A stretch of DNA of 64,000 nt from Ligula intestinalis. Lineage: Eukaryota; Platyhelminthes; Cestoda; Diphyllobothriidea; Diphyllobothriidae. Position numbers and translations under genes: made by a program. The notes beneath the pieces were generated by a model that was given only the letters and a program-made list of their open reading frames with translations, ran no database searches and was not told the DNA's origin. Position 1 is the stretch's first letter, and each line of letters opens with the position of its first letter. Below, piece after piece: positions 32,064 through 41,862 of this stretch. The stretch is from contig JAYGXS010000001.1 in assembly GCA_036362985.1 (NCBI GenBank), positions 20,888,589 through 20,952,588 on the forward strand, given 5' to 3'.

Positions 32064-35000
32064 TCATTTAGCTTTTCCTTGATTGGCAACGCTGTTGATG
32101 GCAGCTGCGACGGTAGCTTCGTCCGCAAGATAATAGTGCTTAATGGGGCGCATGTTTTCATCCAGCTCATAAACCAAGGGAATTCCTAAAAGAAAAAAAG
32201 CCCTTCGGACTATAGTGGCAAATGAGCATCTACATATTTTCACCGGAAGACTGTAGCATACTTAAATGAAGAATGCTGCAAAGATTCGAATTCAACACAA
32301 ACCTGTTGGAATGTTCAGTTCGACAATCTTGTCATCGGGAATTTTGTCCAAGTACTTGACAAGGGCGCGGAGACTGTTACCATGGGCAGTGATGAGGACC
32401 TTCTTACCAGACTAAAACAGAGTATCAAAAGAAAATTCAAATTGTGGTTGGACAAGATTGCATGTTTCACGGCGCGAAGGATAAATAGGCGCAAACTTCA
32501 GCGAAATTAGAGACGACTTTGAATAATTGCCAAAAACTTTTAACCAGAAAAGCTAAGCCATGGTGCGTAATTAGGACTGCTAGCCGTGCAACAACTCACT
32601 ATACGGACAGTGGGAAAGTATGTGTATGTATGAGTGCGAAAGTTCTTGTCAATCCTAACTAGGCACGTGGGCATTCATAGTCACTAGCTATACAACTATA
32701 GCCATTAAACAAAACTGTTGGTCCCTACTATTGGGTCGCTATACCAAGATCTACCTTGAAAAATCTAAAGGGCAAGTTTTAGATAATCGGTCCAACAGAG
32801 CACTGCTTTCTGTTCATGTCTTGCCGAGCGATTGTTTGCAAAACTATTGAAGCTACTATATTCTCAAAACATTGAGCGCATGGCGGTAGCTACCAAATAT
32901 TACTTGAATAAATGACATCACTTCAAAAAGGTAGGTGAGAGTATTGAAAACCGAAATGCATACCTTCATGGCTGGGACAATTTCGTCAAACCAGAATGGA
33001 AGAACACGCACGACTGTGTCTTTCAGACATTCAGTAACGGGTATGACTGAGTTGTCCAACATCTGCAATAGAAAGGGTAGAGCACACTAAGTAGTGAATC
33101 AGGAAAGAGAAATAAAGTTCATCAATCATATTCACATACCAAAGAGCGATGGGTAGATAACATATTTTTCTGAACTAAGCATATTAGCAAATAGATGTAT
33201 TGATTAAAGCGATATTCATAACTGACTCGTTTGCAGCACCACACATTTTTTTGATTTTTTTTTATACAAAGAACCAAATCGAAACTGATGAGGTAAGACG
33301 GCGGCGTATGAACTCAGTAAAATCTGAGTTAAGTTGGCCACTGTAATATTAAGATTTAAAACTAAAAAAGGGTCAAGCGAATAATAATAAGACTCCAGTG
33401 TAGCAGAAGAAATTGCCGTCAGACTCGAGTTTTGAACTCGCGTCTCTCCGGCCAGTGTTACTACTATTTACCCTGGGAGGAATTCGCAGGAATACAGGCA
33501 ACGCAAAACGAGGATATTGGAGGCTTGGTTTTTAATCATCATTCAAACACACCATGCTAGATGGGGATCATTATTGTCTGTAGAAAAGCGGTCGCGTTGG
33601 ATGTGCGTTTCATTCGTGTCACTTGCCGAACGAGGTGTGCCGTTTGTGTCAGACCGAAACGAGGATCACATCAGTTAATATGCACGTGGAGCTGCAATTA
33701 ATTCACGTGGTTCCTTAGTGCTCGCCACAAATGTGTACGGTACGTGTTACACGACAAATTTGTCACTTTTGCTCATGTGCAATCTAAAATTCCATTAAGC
33801 GAAACCTTATACGCGTGTTTGTGTCAGGTTGTGCATGGTACGTGCTGTCAGACTATTTATACTATGTAGTTAGTGCACTCATGTGCACGTAACTAAAAAG
33901 GACAAGACATATCGAGGCTTTGAGAACTTACCGCATACTTCGCTTCATGACCAGGATAGCGGGGATCAGATATGTCAAGAGGTGGTGGGGGGATATCGTA
34001 AGCTCTCCGCCATATCTTAACCTGAGCCTCGCCGTGCTTCGCAGCCGTTTCTGATTTGTTCAGACCTTGGAGACCGCCATACATACGCTCGTTAAGACGC
34101 CATGTCCTGCAAGCATGCAAAAATTTTTAGTATCGGCACGGCTCTGTGTTTCATGCTTCGCTCGAGTTTTTAAATTACTTTTATGACGAAATAAGTGATA
34201 TCTTAATGAAACGGGGCATACTTTGTCACTAGACCATTGTAAATGCCTTTAAACTCGTTTGCAAGAGGTTTAGACAGTCATCTAAACATTAAAAACGTCA
34301 ATAAAAAAGAATAGAGAGGTAAGACTGAAATGAACATTTCCTAGACCGATTGAAGCCAGAGGAGCTTAAGATAGGAATCGTGTCCCATAGAGTAGTTATA
34401 GGTATTGATGCGACTGCTCGGCCGAATTCCCTACCATCGTTCCTAGTAACCAGCGTGAACACATCTTGAACTCTAATATCGCTTAAATTATTACTTTTTA
34501 TGTTAGGAAACAATTTTTTCCTAACAAAGTTGCACGCAGATGCTGCCAGCGCCTGTTGAACTATTGATAAATCATGGCTGGTTATCTTAATGGCTAATTC
34601 TTGTCAGTTATGTTAAGCGACTTAAGAGCCGCTATGACGCACATACTGTATCGTTTTTGTGTTGTTCCAAATGAAGCTGAATGTATCGACATGCTAGGCA
34701 GGCGTCTCGTGGTTTTATACAAGGACTTGTCGGGCAACTTAGCTACGGAGTGGGCTGTTGGCTGCCATATGTAGGTGGAGAAGCAGGGCTGAACCAGTCA
34801 GAAAATTGGCCACCATATAAGCGGAGTCGGAGTTATCAGAGAACAAACACTTAAACGCTCAGTTATAAAACACTGCAGTGTCGCAATGTACATCCCATCA
34901 AGGGATAAACCTTGTTAAACAGTGCATTTAAGGGAGACTTTTTCACGTACTTGTGAACAGGTATCCAATGCAGGTCATTTTCTTCCAGGACGTGGTTAAG

Positions 35001-35207
35001 AGTCTTAATGGCACGTTTCAGTACGCTTGTGTACGCAACGTCGAATGTGAAGCCCTTTTCTTTGATCATTTCTCCAGCTTTCTTAGCCTCACATTCCCCT
35101 TTATCTGATAAGTCCGCATCATGCCAGCCACAAAACCGGTTCTCTTGGTTGTAAACGCTCTCTCCGTGCCTAATCAGCACAACCTTGTAGACCTGCTTCG
35201 AGCTCAT
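32064..35207 (-). CDS. Phosphoglycerate mutase, 2,3-BPG-dependent
   Basis: The gene encodes the glycolytic enzyme that interconverts 3- and 2-phosphoglycerate. Five exons join perfectly: 35207-34951, 34106-33932, 33062-32964, 32411-32303 and 32185-32064. They give 762 nt and 253 residues, the normal family length. Every intron is GT-AG (gtacgt, gtaagt, gtatgc and gtttgt donors). The phosphohistidine motif LIRHGES holds His14. Other conserved parts are [45 protein letters not shown] (Glu92), [13 protein letters not shown] and [15 protein letters not shown] (His187). It ends in NQGKAK. The ATG was chosen because [15 protein letters not shown] matches the family start. No frameshift or missing residue is seen, so the gene is very probably functional. 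Confidence 0.96.
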
Positions 35208-35924
35208 GGTGGCACGGGCAACTGGACGCCGCGGTTTCTATCGCGAAGGCTATGTTGGCAGATTCGGACAGCACAATAAAACAAATTTTAGGTTACCCTG
35301 CGTCAAAGTTACATTGCAGAGCTTTTTGTTGATTCTAAATTCAATTCATATTTTCTTATCAAAACTGCTCACCATAACATATTTCATTCCCTGCCATTTC
35401 ATGCATAAGGGGTAAATTAGTTTGAATTTACCGAGCTATCTGCGGTAATTGGAATTCGCAATTGCAAGCTGGCAACTTTTGGATGTGGAACTTGTTATAA
35501 TAAACCATTAACACATTAAGATAATTTCCTGCAGTCATCTATTAAAAATGGAGCGGCATAAGACTTCGAGTAGGCCGTGCATTCTTACAGGTAGGACAGA
35601 GTTAGACCAAGATAAGCCAAACCTCTTACCTAAATTCTTTATATCAGTGTATGCCGAGGAGCCACCTTTTGACGAGGAGGTTGATGCAAGAGCCACATGA
35701 CATCTCCCCCTTCTTTCTCCAAGCCTCGCTGACCCAAAGTCATGCGTCCTCACGAACAACTGTTTCACTGCCTTCTCTCACTGGCGCCGCCGTCCCCGAG
35801 GCTTGACCTCGCAGTTGTTGACGGCTAACTGATACCAGTTGTGTCAGTGCCCCCGGCCTTCAGCGTTCCTGCAGTCTTGACAGTTAACCTCAGCTTAATA
35901 AGCGCACCTTCTTAAGAGCCACTT
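35208..35924. other. PGAM upstream region
   Basis: This holds the 5' flank of the phosphoglycerate mutase gene. I see no clear TATA box or further exon. From about 35740 the sequence may be the diverged 5' part of the LTR family B copy that follows. Confidence 0.35.
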
Positions 35925-36235
35925 GAAGCGTCACATCTGGTCAACGCAGCAGGGAGCCTTCACAGGCGACATCTTCTCGGGCAGCTTGCAACGCACCAAT
36001 AAAATTACACTTGAACTCGCCTCATAGTCATGTAAAACCAGCCATCATCACCCCACACAACAGACAGTACACACTCTCAGGCCTGGCTGGACGCAGTTAG
36101 GACCAGCCCCGGCTTTGCCAGCGGTCACTGCCACATGAGACTGCACCTAGGACATCTGTATACAATAAACCATTCCTTCTGGTAACTCTTGCCTTTTACC
36201 TTCAACCTGGGGACATCGACCTGATTATTTTTGTG
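35925..36235 (+). repeat. LTR family B, 3' part
   Basis: The stretch matches 25230-25550: ggtcaacgcagcag, ctcaggcctggctggacgc, ccccggctttgccag, caAATAAAc-type signal at 36164-36169 and cattccttctggtaactct. No ORF. Confidence 0.6.
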
Positions 36236-36439
36236 ATCTTAACGCAACGTAGAAGCCAACAGGGTACAGCAATACGTCGCCCCACCAATATATGCAATAA
36301 GTACGGTATCGTTCACCACAACCTGGTGTGAAAAAGTCTGAGGTAGAAATAGCTTCCTCCGCCGCCATGTTCGGGTGACGTATCAGCGAAAGTCTTGAAT
36401 GAGGCCTCAGACCAACTGACCTCCACGCCCTCCAAGGCC

Positions 36440-36990
36440 TTTGAAAGTTCGATGGAGTAGGGGACTCTGCCTACCATTTGCAAATTCGCTAAAATAAGTC
36501 CTATCTTTAAAGGAGGAGAGGTAACCTCATCAACCTGCTTTATACCAGTAAGTGTCACAAACGTTTCTTGCAAACTAATGGATATAATAATTCAAAGAAA
36601 TTGATGGGGCATACTGAAGAGAACAACTTGCTACGTGCACATCAACATGGAGTTATAGGTGAGCGATCCTGTTTCACTAGCCCGCTAACAGCCACGGAAA
36701 TCTGGACAAATTAACTGGAAATGGGTTTGTCGGTTGGTACGATTTATAATACGTCATAAAGATATTTGGCAAGATGCCTCATATCAAAACCGGGTCAAAT
36801 TAGGTGTGACTGGCCGGCTATTAAAATTGTAAATCGACTTGCGTAAGTGTCTTCGTGTTAAGGGCGTTAAGTTGGAATGTAAAACCACTTACATTGGGGC
36901 TCCGCAGGAGAAATTTCTGGGTCCCTTCTGTTTCTCATATATGCGATTGACTGCCTTAATTTTGTAGCCTGTGTGAAAGTATGGTTTGCT
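36440..36990 (+). pseudogene. CR1/L2-like LINE reverse transcriptase fragment
   Basis: The plus strand encodes RT blocks across several frames. They are KISPIFKGGEVTSS, VSVTNVSCKLMDIII, EENNLLRAHQHGVIGERSC, then GAPQEKFLGP / LLFLIYAI and FAHD in place of FADD. The order equals the usual IxPIxKGGxxxxxxNYRPVSL, QHGF, SGVPQGSxLGPLLF and (Y/F)ADD. It is heavily mutated. Confidence 0.75.
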
Positions 36991-37229
36991 CATGATCCCA
37001 AATAAAGGAGTTCAATCGAACCTTAGTAGGGTGTGCAGACTTACAAAAAAAGGCATGATGACTGGTTGCATAAAGGGGGAGGGGCCGTCCTCGTGTCAAG
37101 TTTTGTTGGGAGGCGTAGGGACATTTTGAATTTGTCAAGTCCACAAAAAATCTCAATGGGAAAACGCCATTCTCCTTAGCTGTCGCGATCCTGTTCGCTA
37201 GAATCACCCTCACAGAAGCAATAGCACAT

Positions 37230-37597
37230 TTGCGCGACGAAAGCATTGGACAGGATTTTCCAATCGGCATGCCGATCAGATGCCTAAAGGAATTTCTCTT
37301 TAGCTGCAAGTTAAACACGCAGTTCTGCTTTAATGGCCAATTTTACCACCAAATCGATGGCGTAGTGATGGCGTTATGGTGGGATCTCCAATTGGACCTC
37401 AATTGGCTGACGCCTCCATGGGCAAACTGGAAAGAAACAAACCTTGCGCTATTATAAAGGACCTTCCTTCTTATGCTGGATATGAGGGTGATATTTGTGT
37501 GATAGAAGGTGGAAGACTTCAGTTGGACACTTCCCTAGATAAAATGAAACAGTTGCACCCAGCGTATATCTTCCCTTTAGAAAAAGAGGCCAGACAG
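37230..37597 (+). pseudogene. PLE reverse transcriptase fragment nested in LINE
   Basis: The readings IRCLKEFLFSCKLNTQFCF and FNGQFYHQIDGVVM are followed, after a frameshift, by VGSPIGPQLADASMGKLER and YEGDICVIEGG (a decayed YVDDIFVI). The final block is KQLHPAYIFPLEKEAR, corresponding to the LHPxIxFTxExE block. This is a Penelope-type RT. It sits between two LINE fragments in the same orientation. Confidence 0.75.
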
Positions 37598-38035
37598 ATT
37601 GAAAAGGTCCAGCGAGTTTTCACTCGTAAAATATTTTCTCTCTCTCTCTGGGTCTAGTATTTCTCATAAAGATAGATGTCAGGTAGCAAACACTAAATTG
37701 TTTGGTAAAAAGACTCGATGCTGGTGCACACTTTCTGTTTCGAGTTAAAAATAGTCCTTAACTTCCACAAATTAACGCTTTTATTCCGGTAAGCCGACTT
37801 TACGCCACTTGTAACTCCTCCATGATAATTTTACCAACCCTTAGCTCTATATCTAACCGTTTTCGCTTTTCCGCCTCCAAATATGCTTTTATTTGGAACA
37901 ATCTTCCACCTGAAATTAGGTTGTCTTCTACTTTATTGATTTACAAAGACAAATTATGTAAGCATTTTAATTTGGCAAAAATTAAGTCGTTACTGTCTGT
38001 TTCCTTTCCAAACACGCAACTTGTAGATTTCTAAA
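37598..38035 (+). pseudogene. LINE C-terminal fragment
   Basis: After the PLE piece the sequence reads QIEKVQRVFTRKIFS, a typical LINE segment following the RT. The end of such an ORF2 follows, with RFRFSASKYAFIWNNLPPEI and KDKLCKHFNL. Stops lie between these blocks. It may belong to the same element as 36440-36990, split by the PLE. Confidence 0.65.
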
Positions 38036-38254
38036 AGGGTCCTCCTGGCATTTGAAGCTCTACCCATGACAGTAAAGTGGTTTCTTTATATGTAAGCATT
38101 TTCCTCTGCAGAGTCAAGCATCACTCTCAAATGCTGCAAACTCTTCTCAGTTTTGTAACCTTGGCGGTGGTCTTCGAGGTCGCTATTGATGGTTTACTCA
38201 TGTTCTTACGTGGTCGCCAACTATTAGGTGGATTCTGGAGTCTGGTGGATCTAA

Positions 38255-39480
38255 TGTCTAATGCATAAGTTATCGGAAATTGAAATAAGAGGAAACCTGC
38301 TGGCATGGATTCCCAATTTTCTCACAGGGCGATCGCAAACTGTGTGCATTGGTGACTCGAAGTCAACCCCTACATCTGTTGTGCGTGGCGTCTCCCAAGG
38401 CTCTCTCTTAGGGCCACTGCTTTTCCGTATCTATATCAACGAATGTGTCAACGACCAGGGTTGCAGAACCATCATGTTTGCCGACGATGTCCAACTCTGG
38501 AGAGCCATCAGGTCTGACGCCGATAGGAGAGCACTCCAAGAGAGTCTCAATCGACTTAGCGGCTGGTCTGCTCGTTGGCTCTTAAGCTTCAACGTTGGTA
38601 AGTGCGCGGACTTAAGACTTCGTACTAGAAGGACTAATGAGGAGGACGATTCTTTCCTTTACCTCCTCGATAGGCAGCCGCTTTCAAATGTGGACGAACA
38701 AAAGCACCTCGGTGTTCTAATGAATTCTTCGGTCAAGCCATCTTCACTGTGTATAAAGTCACCTAAAGGCGCGACACAGTTGCTGTTTGAGATAAGCGGG
38801 GATTCGTCAACATCCAGAAGGAGCTCTTCAGGAAAACGTACAGAGCATTTGGTTGGTCCCACTTTGAGTATGCCGTCCAGGCCTGGCGTTATTGGTTCAA
38901 GAAGAATTATCTGCATTTGGAACCAATGCAGTTGAGGGCTATGAAGATGGTCAAGGATTTTGGTCAGCTGCCTTATAAAGACAGACTGACCCAACTTGAT
39001 CTATTCCCTCTCAGTTATAGGCAACTCCGTGGTGAACTCATAGAAACATACCGAATTGTTGGGGCCGTGAATGTGCCCTAGAATTTGGCGAATTCTTCGA
39101 ATTTGCTCGGACGGATCATCTGCGGAGTCATACCTTTAAAGTGCAGAGGAAACCGGCCCATACGGACATTTGACGGAGCGCTTTCTCGCAGAGGTTCATA
39201 AGAGCGTGGAACGGACTCCCTGACGAGGTGGTGCTCTCAGACAATGTTAATATTTTAAACACAAACTAGATTCTCATTTGCTGCGAAACTGTGACAGATA
39301 TAATGAACATAATGTCAGTAGCAGCACATTGCAACTGGCTCACACTTATCGCTGATGTTAAGCCTATATTTGTATGATGTAACATTGTTACGATTTAAAC
39401 CTTTTGCGAGTTTGGGTTATGAATAGGGAGCTCAAGGGCAAAAGCCTTCTTCCCCTAATAAACGGACTTTAATTTCAAAT
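38255..39480 (+). mobile_element. CR1-like LINE, 3' half
   Basis: An open frame (38261-38780) contains NLLAWIPNFLTGRSQTV, RGVSQGSLLGPLLFRIYIN and CRTIMFADDVQLWRAI, the RT core with its FADD box, then NVDEQKHLGVLMN. After a frameshift near 38780 it continues with FEYAVQAWRYWFKKNY, QLRAMKMVKDFGQLPYKDR and LDLFPLSYRQLRGELIETYR. The 3' UTR (39300-39480) ends aataaacggactttaattt. Truncated tails of the same family lie antisense at 16955-17150 and 1590-1850. Confidence 0.85.
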
Positions 39481-40056
39481 GTAATTTAGTTGGATTTTTG
39501 ATGCAAAGGAAAATTGCAAATTAATAACGAAGTAGAGAAGAAAAAAAGTAAGTCCGTTTAGTGGGGCCAAATCTAAAAAATGTCGAAGAAAGAACTCCTT
39601 CGCGAAGCGATATGGAGGTTCAAGGTGAGTTGATTCTGGATACTATAATGACAATCCAGAAGGTTAGTTTTAAACCTCAATAAAGTGCGGTCACTGGTGC
39701 TTCTTCGTATGAGAAGTCGGGTAAAAAGTACCAGTGGACGTAAGACATCAGCATCTCAGTAACCAGAATGGAATCCCAATGCCGACTAGCAACGAATAGG
39801 GAGAGGTCTAGGTAATTTGCTTCAATATGAAGCAAATTATTAAACTAAGTGGAGGGTTACAATGACATTGTGGTTTGGAGGAGACACGAGACAAGGTTAG
39901 CTCCTTTGACATCATATCTTAAATTCCCCATGGTCCTTACTCACATTCAAAGATACACCTTCTTGGAAAACATAAAGGAAAGGAAAAGGTTACAGAAATC
40001 AATGTTAAGGTACAAACGTGGGCCTCGCTTGTAAGCGGACCTATTATTACATAATA
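39481..40056. other. Unassigned sequence
   Basis: No gene recognised in this stretch between the LINE and the second MITE. Confidence 0.35.
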
Positions 40057-40542
40057 CAGTAGTCGCCGGTTATTAACCCAACATCGGGCCCAGAACAGGC
40101 TTAATAAGCGATGGGCGCACTAACTGGAGAGTCATAGTTCTTGATTAACAAACGCAGGATAGACAATATACATGACATACGTACTGTATTGTGTGTAGAG
40201 CTTGGTTATGCACAAGAAAATAATGATGTTGGTCTGTATTTTTAGTTATAACAAAATAAATGATTTGCGACGCGTTTAAAAACAGCGGTCTAATTTTAGA
40301 GGAAACTTAACTTGAAAAATCAAAAAAAAAACAAATCACATCCAGCATCTTGTTTAGCGTACGACTGGCCAAAATTATGTAACCAGTTAGGCACACAAAA
40401 ATATGAGAATCTCACTCTATCCTATTGACAAATTGGGCTTATTAGCCGGCGTTATTGTTATGTAAAATTCTTCCAATAGCTGATTTGGGCTTAATACGCG
40501 ACTGGACCTCTTAATCGTGGGCTTAATAACCGGTGACTACTG
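40057..40542. mobile_element. pogo/Tigger-like MITE, copy 2 (inverted)
   Basis: This 486-bp element begins CAGTAGTCGCCGGTTATTAA and ends TTAATAACCGGTGACTACTG, with TA on each side (40055-40056 and 40543-40544). Its interior is a diverged reverse complement of copy 1 at 13159-13550, including the segment around caaacgcaggatagacaata. It carries the same subterminal gggcttaata repeats (40104, 40434, 40484, 40517). No transposase ORF is present. Confidence 0.92.
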
Positions 40543-40863
40543 TAGCACGGTAATACCAAAGGTTTTTGAATCTCAGAGGTTTTGGGAGGAATATATACCA
40601 GAAACCGCGATGAAATATTGGCGCCTGTGAATAAAATGAGGTGGCTAAACAAAAACATCAACAATGAAATTACATAAACGGCTTCTAAGTTACCTACTAA
40701 TGTCACGCTAAATACGAAACAGGATAACAAAGGCAAAAATAAATAAATAATAATTTTGTAATTCTCCACAAATTTACGGATGCCAGCACGGGCAACCGTT
40801 AAGCGGTCCTTACCTCACTCGTTGTATGATTTTTTTTTATCTGGAATCCACTTATTTCTCAAA

Positions 40864-41862
40864 ATGACGAATTCTTCTAAATGTCCTCAATGTAACTGCA
40901 ATGTCACACGTCGGACGAAAGCCGTCCAGTGCCAGGGCTGTTCCAGCTGGTTCCATATTGCTTGTTTATCTGTGACCGCCACACAGTACGAAGAGCTCAA
41001 AGAATTCGATGTTCAATGCTTCGTCATCTACTGTAAGCCATGTAGAACCCAATCTGCACTCCATCTTTCCACCATCCATGCCGGCACAGTCCAAGCAGTT
41101 GTGGACGAGGAGACAGTCCTACCTATTATAGCCCCTTCAGCTGCAGATTCTGCATCTGCAGATTCTGTTGTCCGGGGTGACACGACATGTCCCTCTCCGC
41201 CTTTTGTTCCTGTAACCAAAAAGCCCACTAGGTCTAGACGACAGAGAGAAACCAACCCATCCGTGCATGTTCCCGCCCCCGACTCGATTCCGGAGCAGAC
41301 CCCATCAACTAGTGTGCCGAAGCGCATGAACACCCCGGTTGTTGCTGCAGCTCCCACATCTATGTCGGTGAAACGACCAACTACTGAAGTGAGACAACGT
41401 GACAGGTGCCTGATCATGTTCAACGTTCCTGAAGCGACAGAAGGCGATGCCACCTCTCGATTAAACTTTGAAAAAGTTGCGATCGATCCCATTTTGCAAC
41501 GGCTGTTGGAGAATGCTGGTGAGGAAATCGCGGTTAACCAAATGATTCGACTCGGTGCCAAATCAGAAAGCCGCCCACGTCCGCTAAAGCTCATATTGGA
41601 GTCATCTGTGATTGCTAAAAAATGGCTGTCAAGATGTTATAAGCTCAAGGGCCTACCAGTATCAGTAAAACCCGACCTCTCACCCGAAGAACGTGAAAAA
41701 CGCCGCACGGCCGTCCAAGAACTAAAGCGTTGGACACTCACCGGCGAAACGGACCTGATAATCCGAAATTTTCGGGTTATGAGGAGACGCCGTCTCCTCA
41801 CTGCACCATTGATCGTGAGGTTGTTAGACAACTCAGTCGAACAGCCTCCCCAATCAGTTTAA
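40864..41862 (+). CDS. CR1-like ORF1 protein
   Basis: The protein is 332 residues if it starts at the ATG at 40864; the frame is open from 40780. The N-terminus holds a C4HC3 finger: Cys7, Cys10, Cys23, Cys26, His31, Cys34, Cys57 and Cys60, with the WFHIACLS core. Such PHD/RING-like fingers are known from ORF1 of CR1 elements and bind nucleic acid or protein partners. The middle is low-complexity (Pro/Ser/Ala/Thr). The C-terminal half (QRDRCLIMFNVPEA, MIRLGAKSESRPRPLKLIL) resembles the RNA-binding ORF1 domain with an RRM-like fold. It is fully open, and its end overlaps the start of ORF2 in another frame. Confidence 0.85.
   Translation: MTNSSKCPQCNCNVTRRTKAVQCQGCSSWFHIACLSVTATQYEELKEFDVQCFVIYCKPCRTQSALHLSTIHAGTVQAVVDEETVLPIIAPSAADSASADSVVRGDTTCPSPPFVPVTKKPTRSRRQRETNPSVHVPAPDSIPEQTPSTSVPKRMNTPVVAAAPTSMSVKRPTTEVRQRDRCLIMFNVPEATEGDATSRLNFEKVAIDPILQRLLENAGEEIAVNQMIRLGAKSESRPRPLKLILESSVIAKKWLSRCYKLKGLPVSVKPDLSPEEREKRRTAVQELKRWTLTGETDLIIRNFRVMRRRRLLTAPLIVRLLDNSVEQPPQSV

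Noticed and set aside
33410..33475. tRNA-like segment on the minus strand (gcgagttcaaaactcg)
   Set aside because: It has a B-box-like string but no convincing A box, acceptor stem or related copies in the window.
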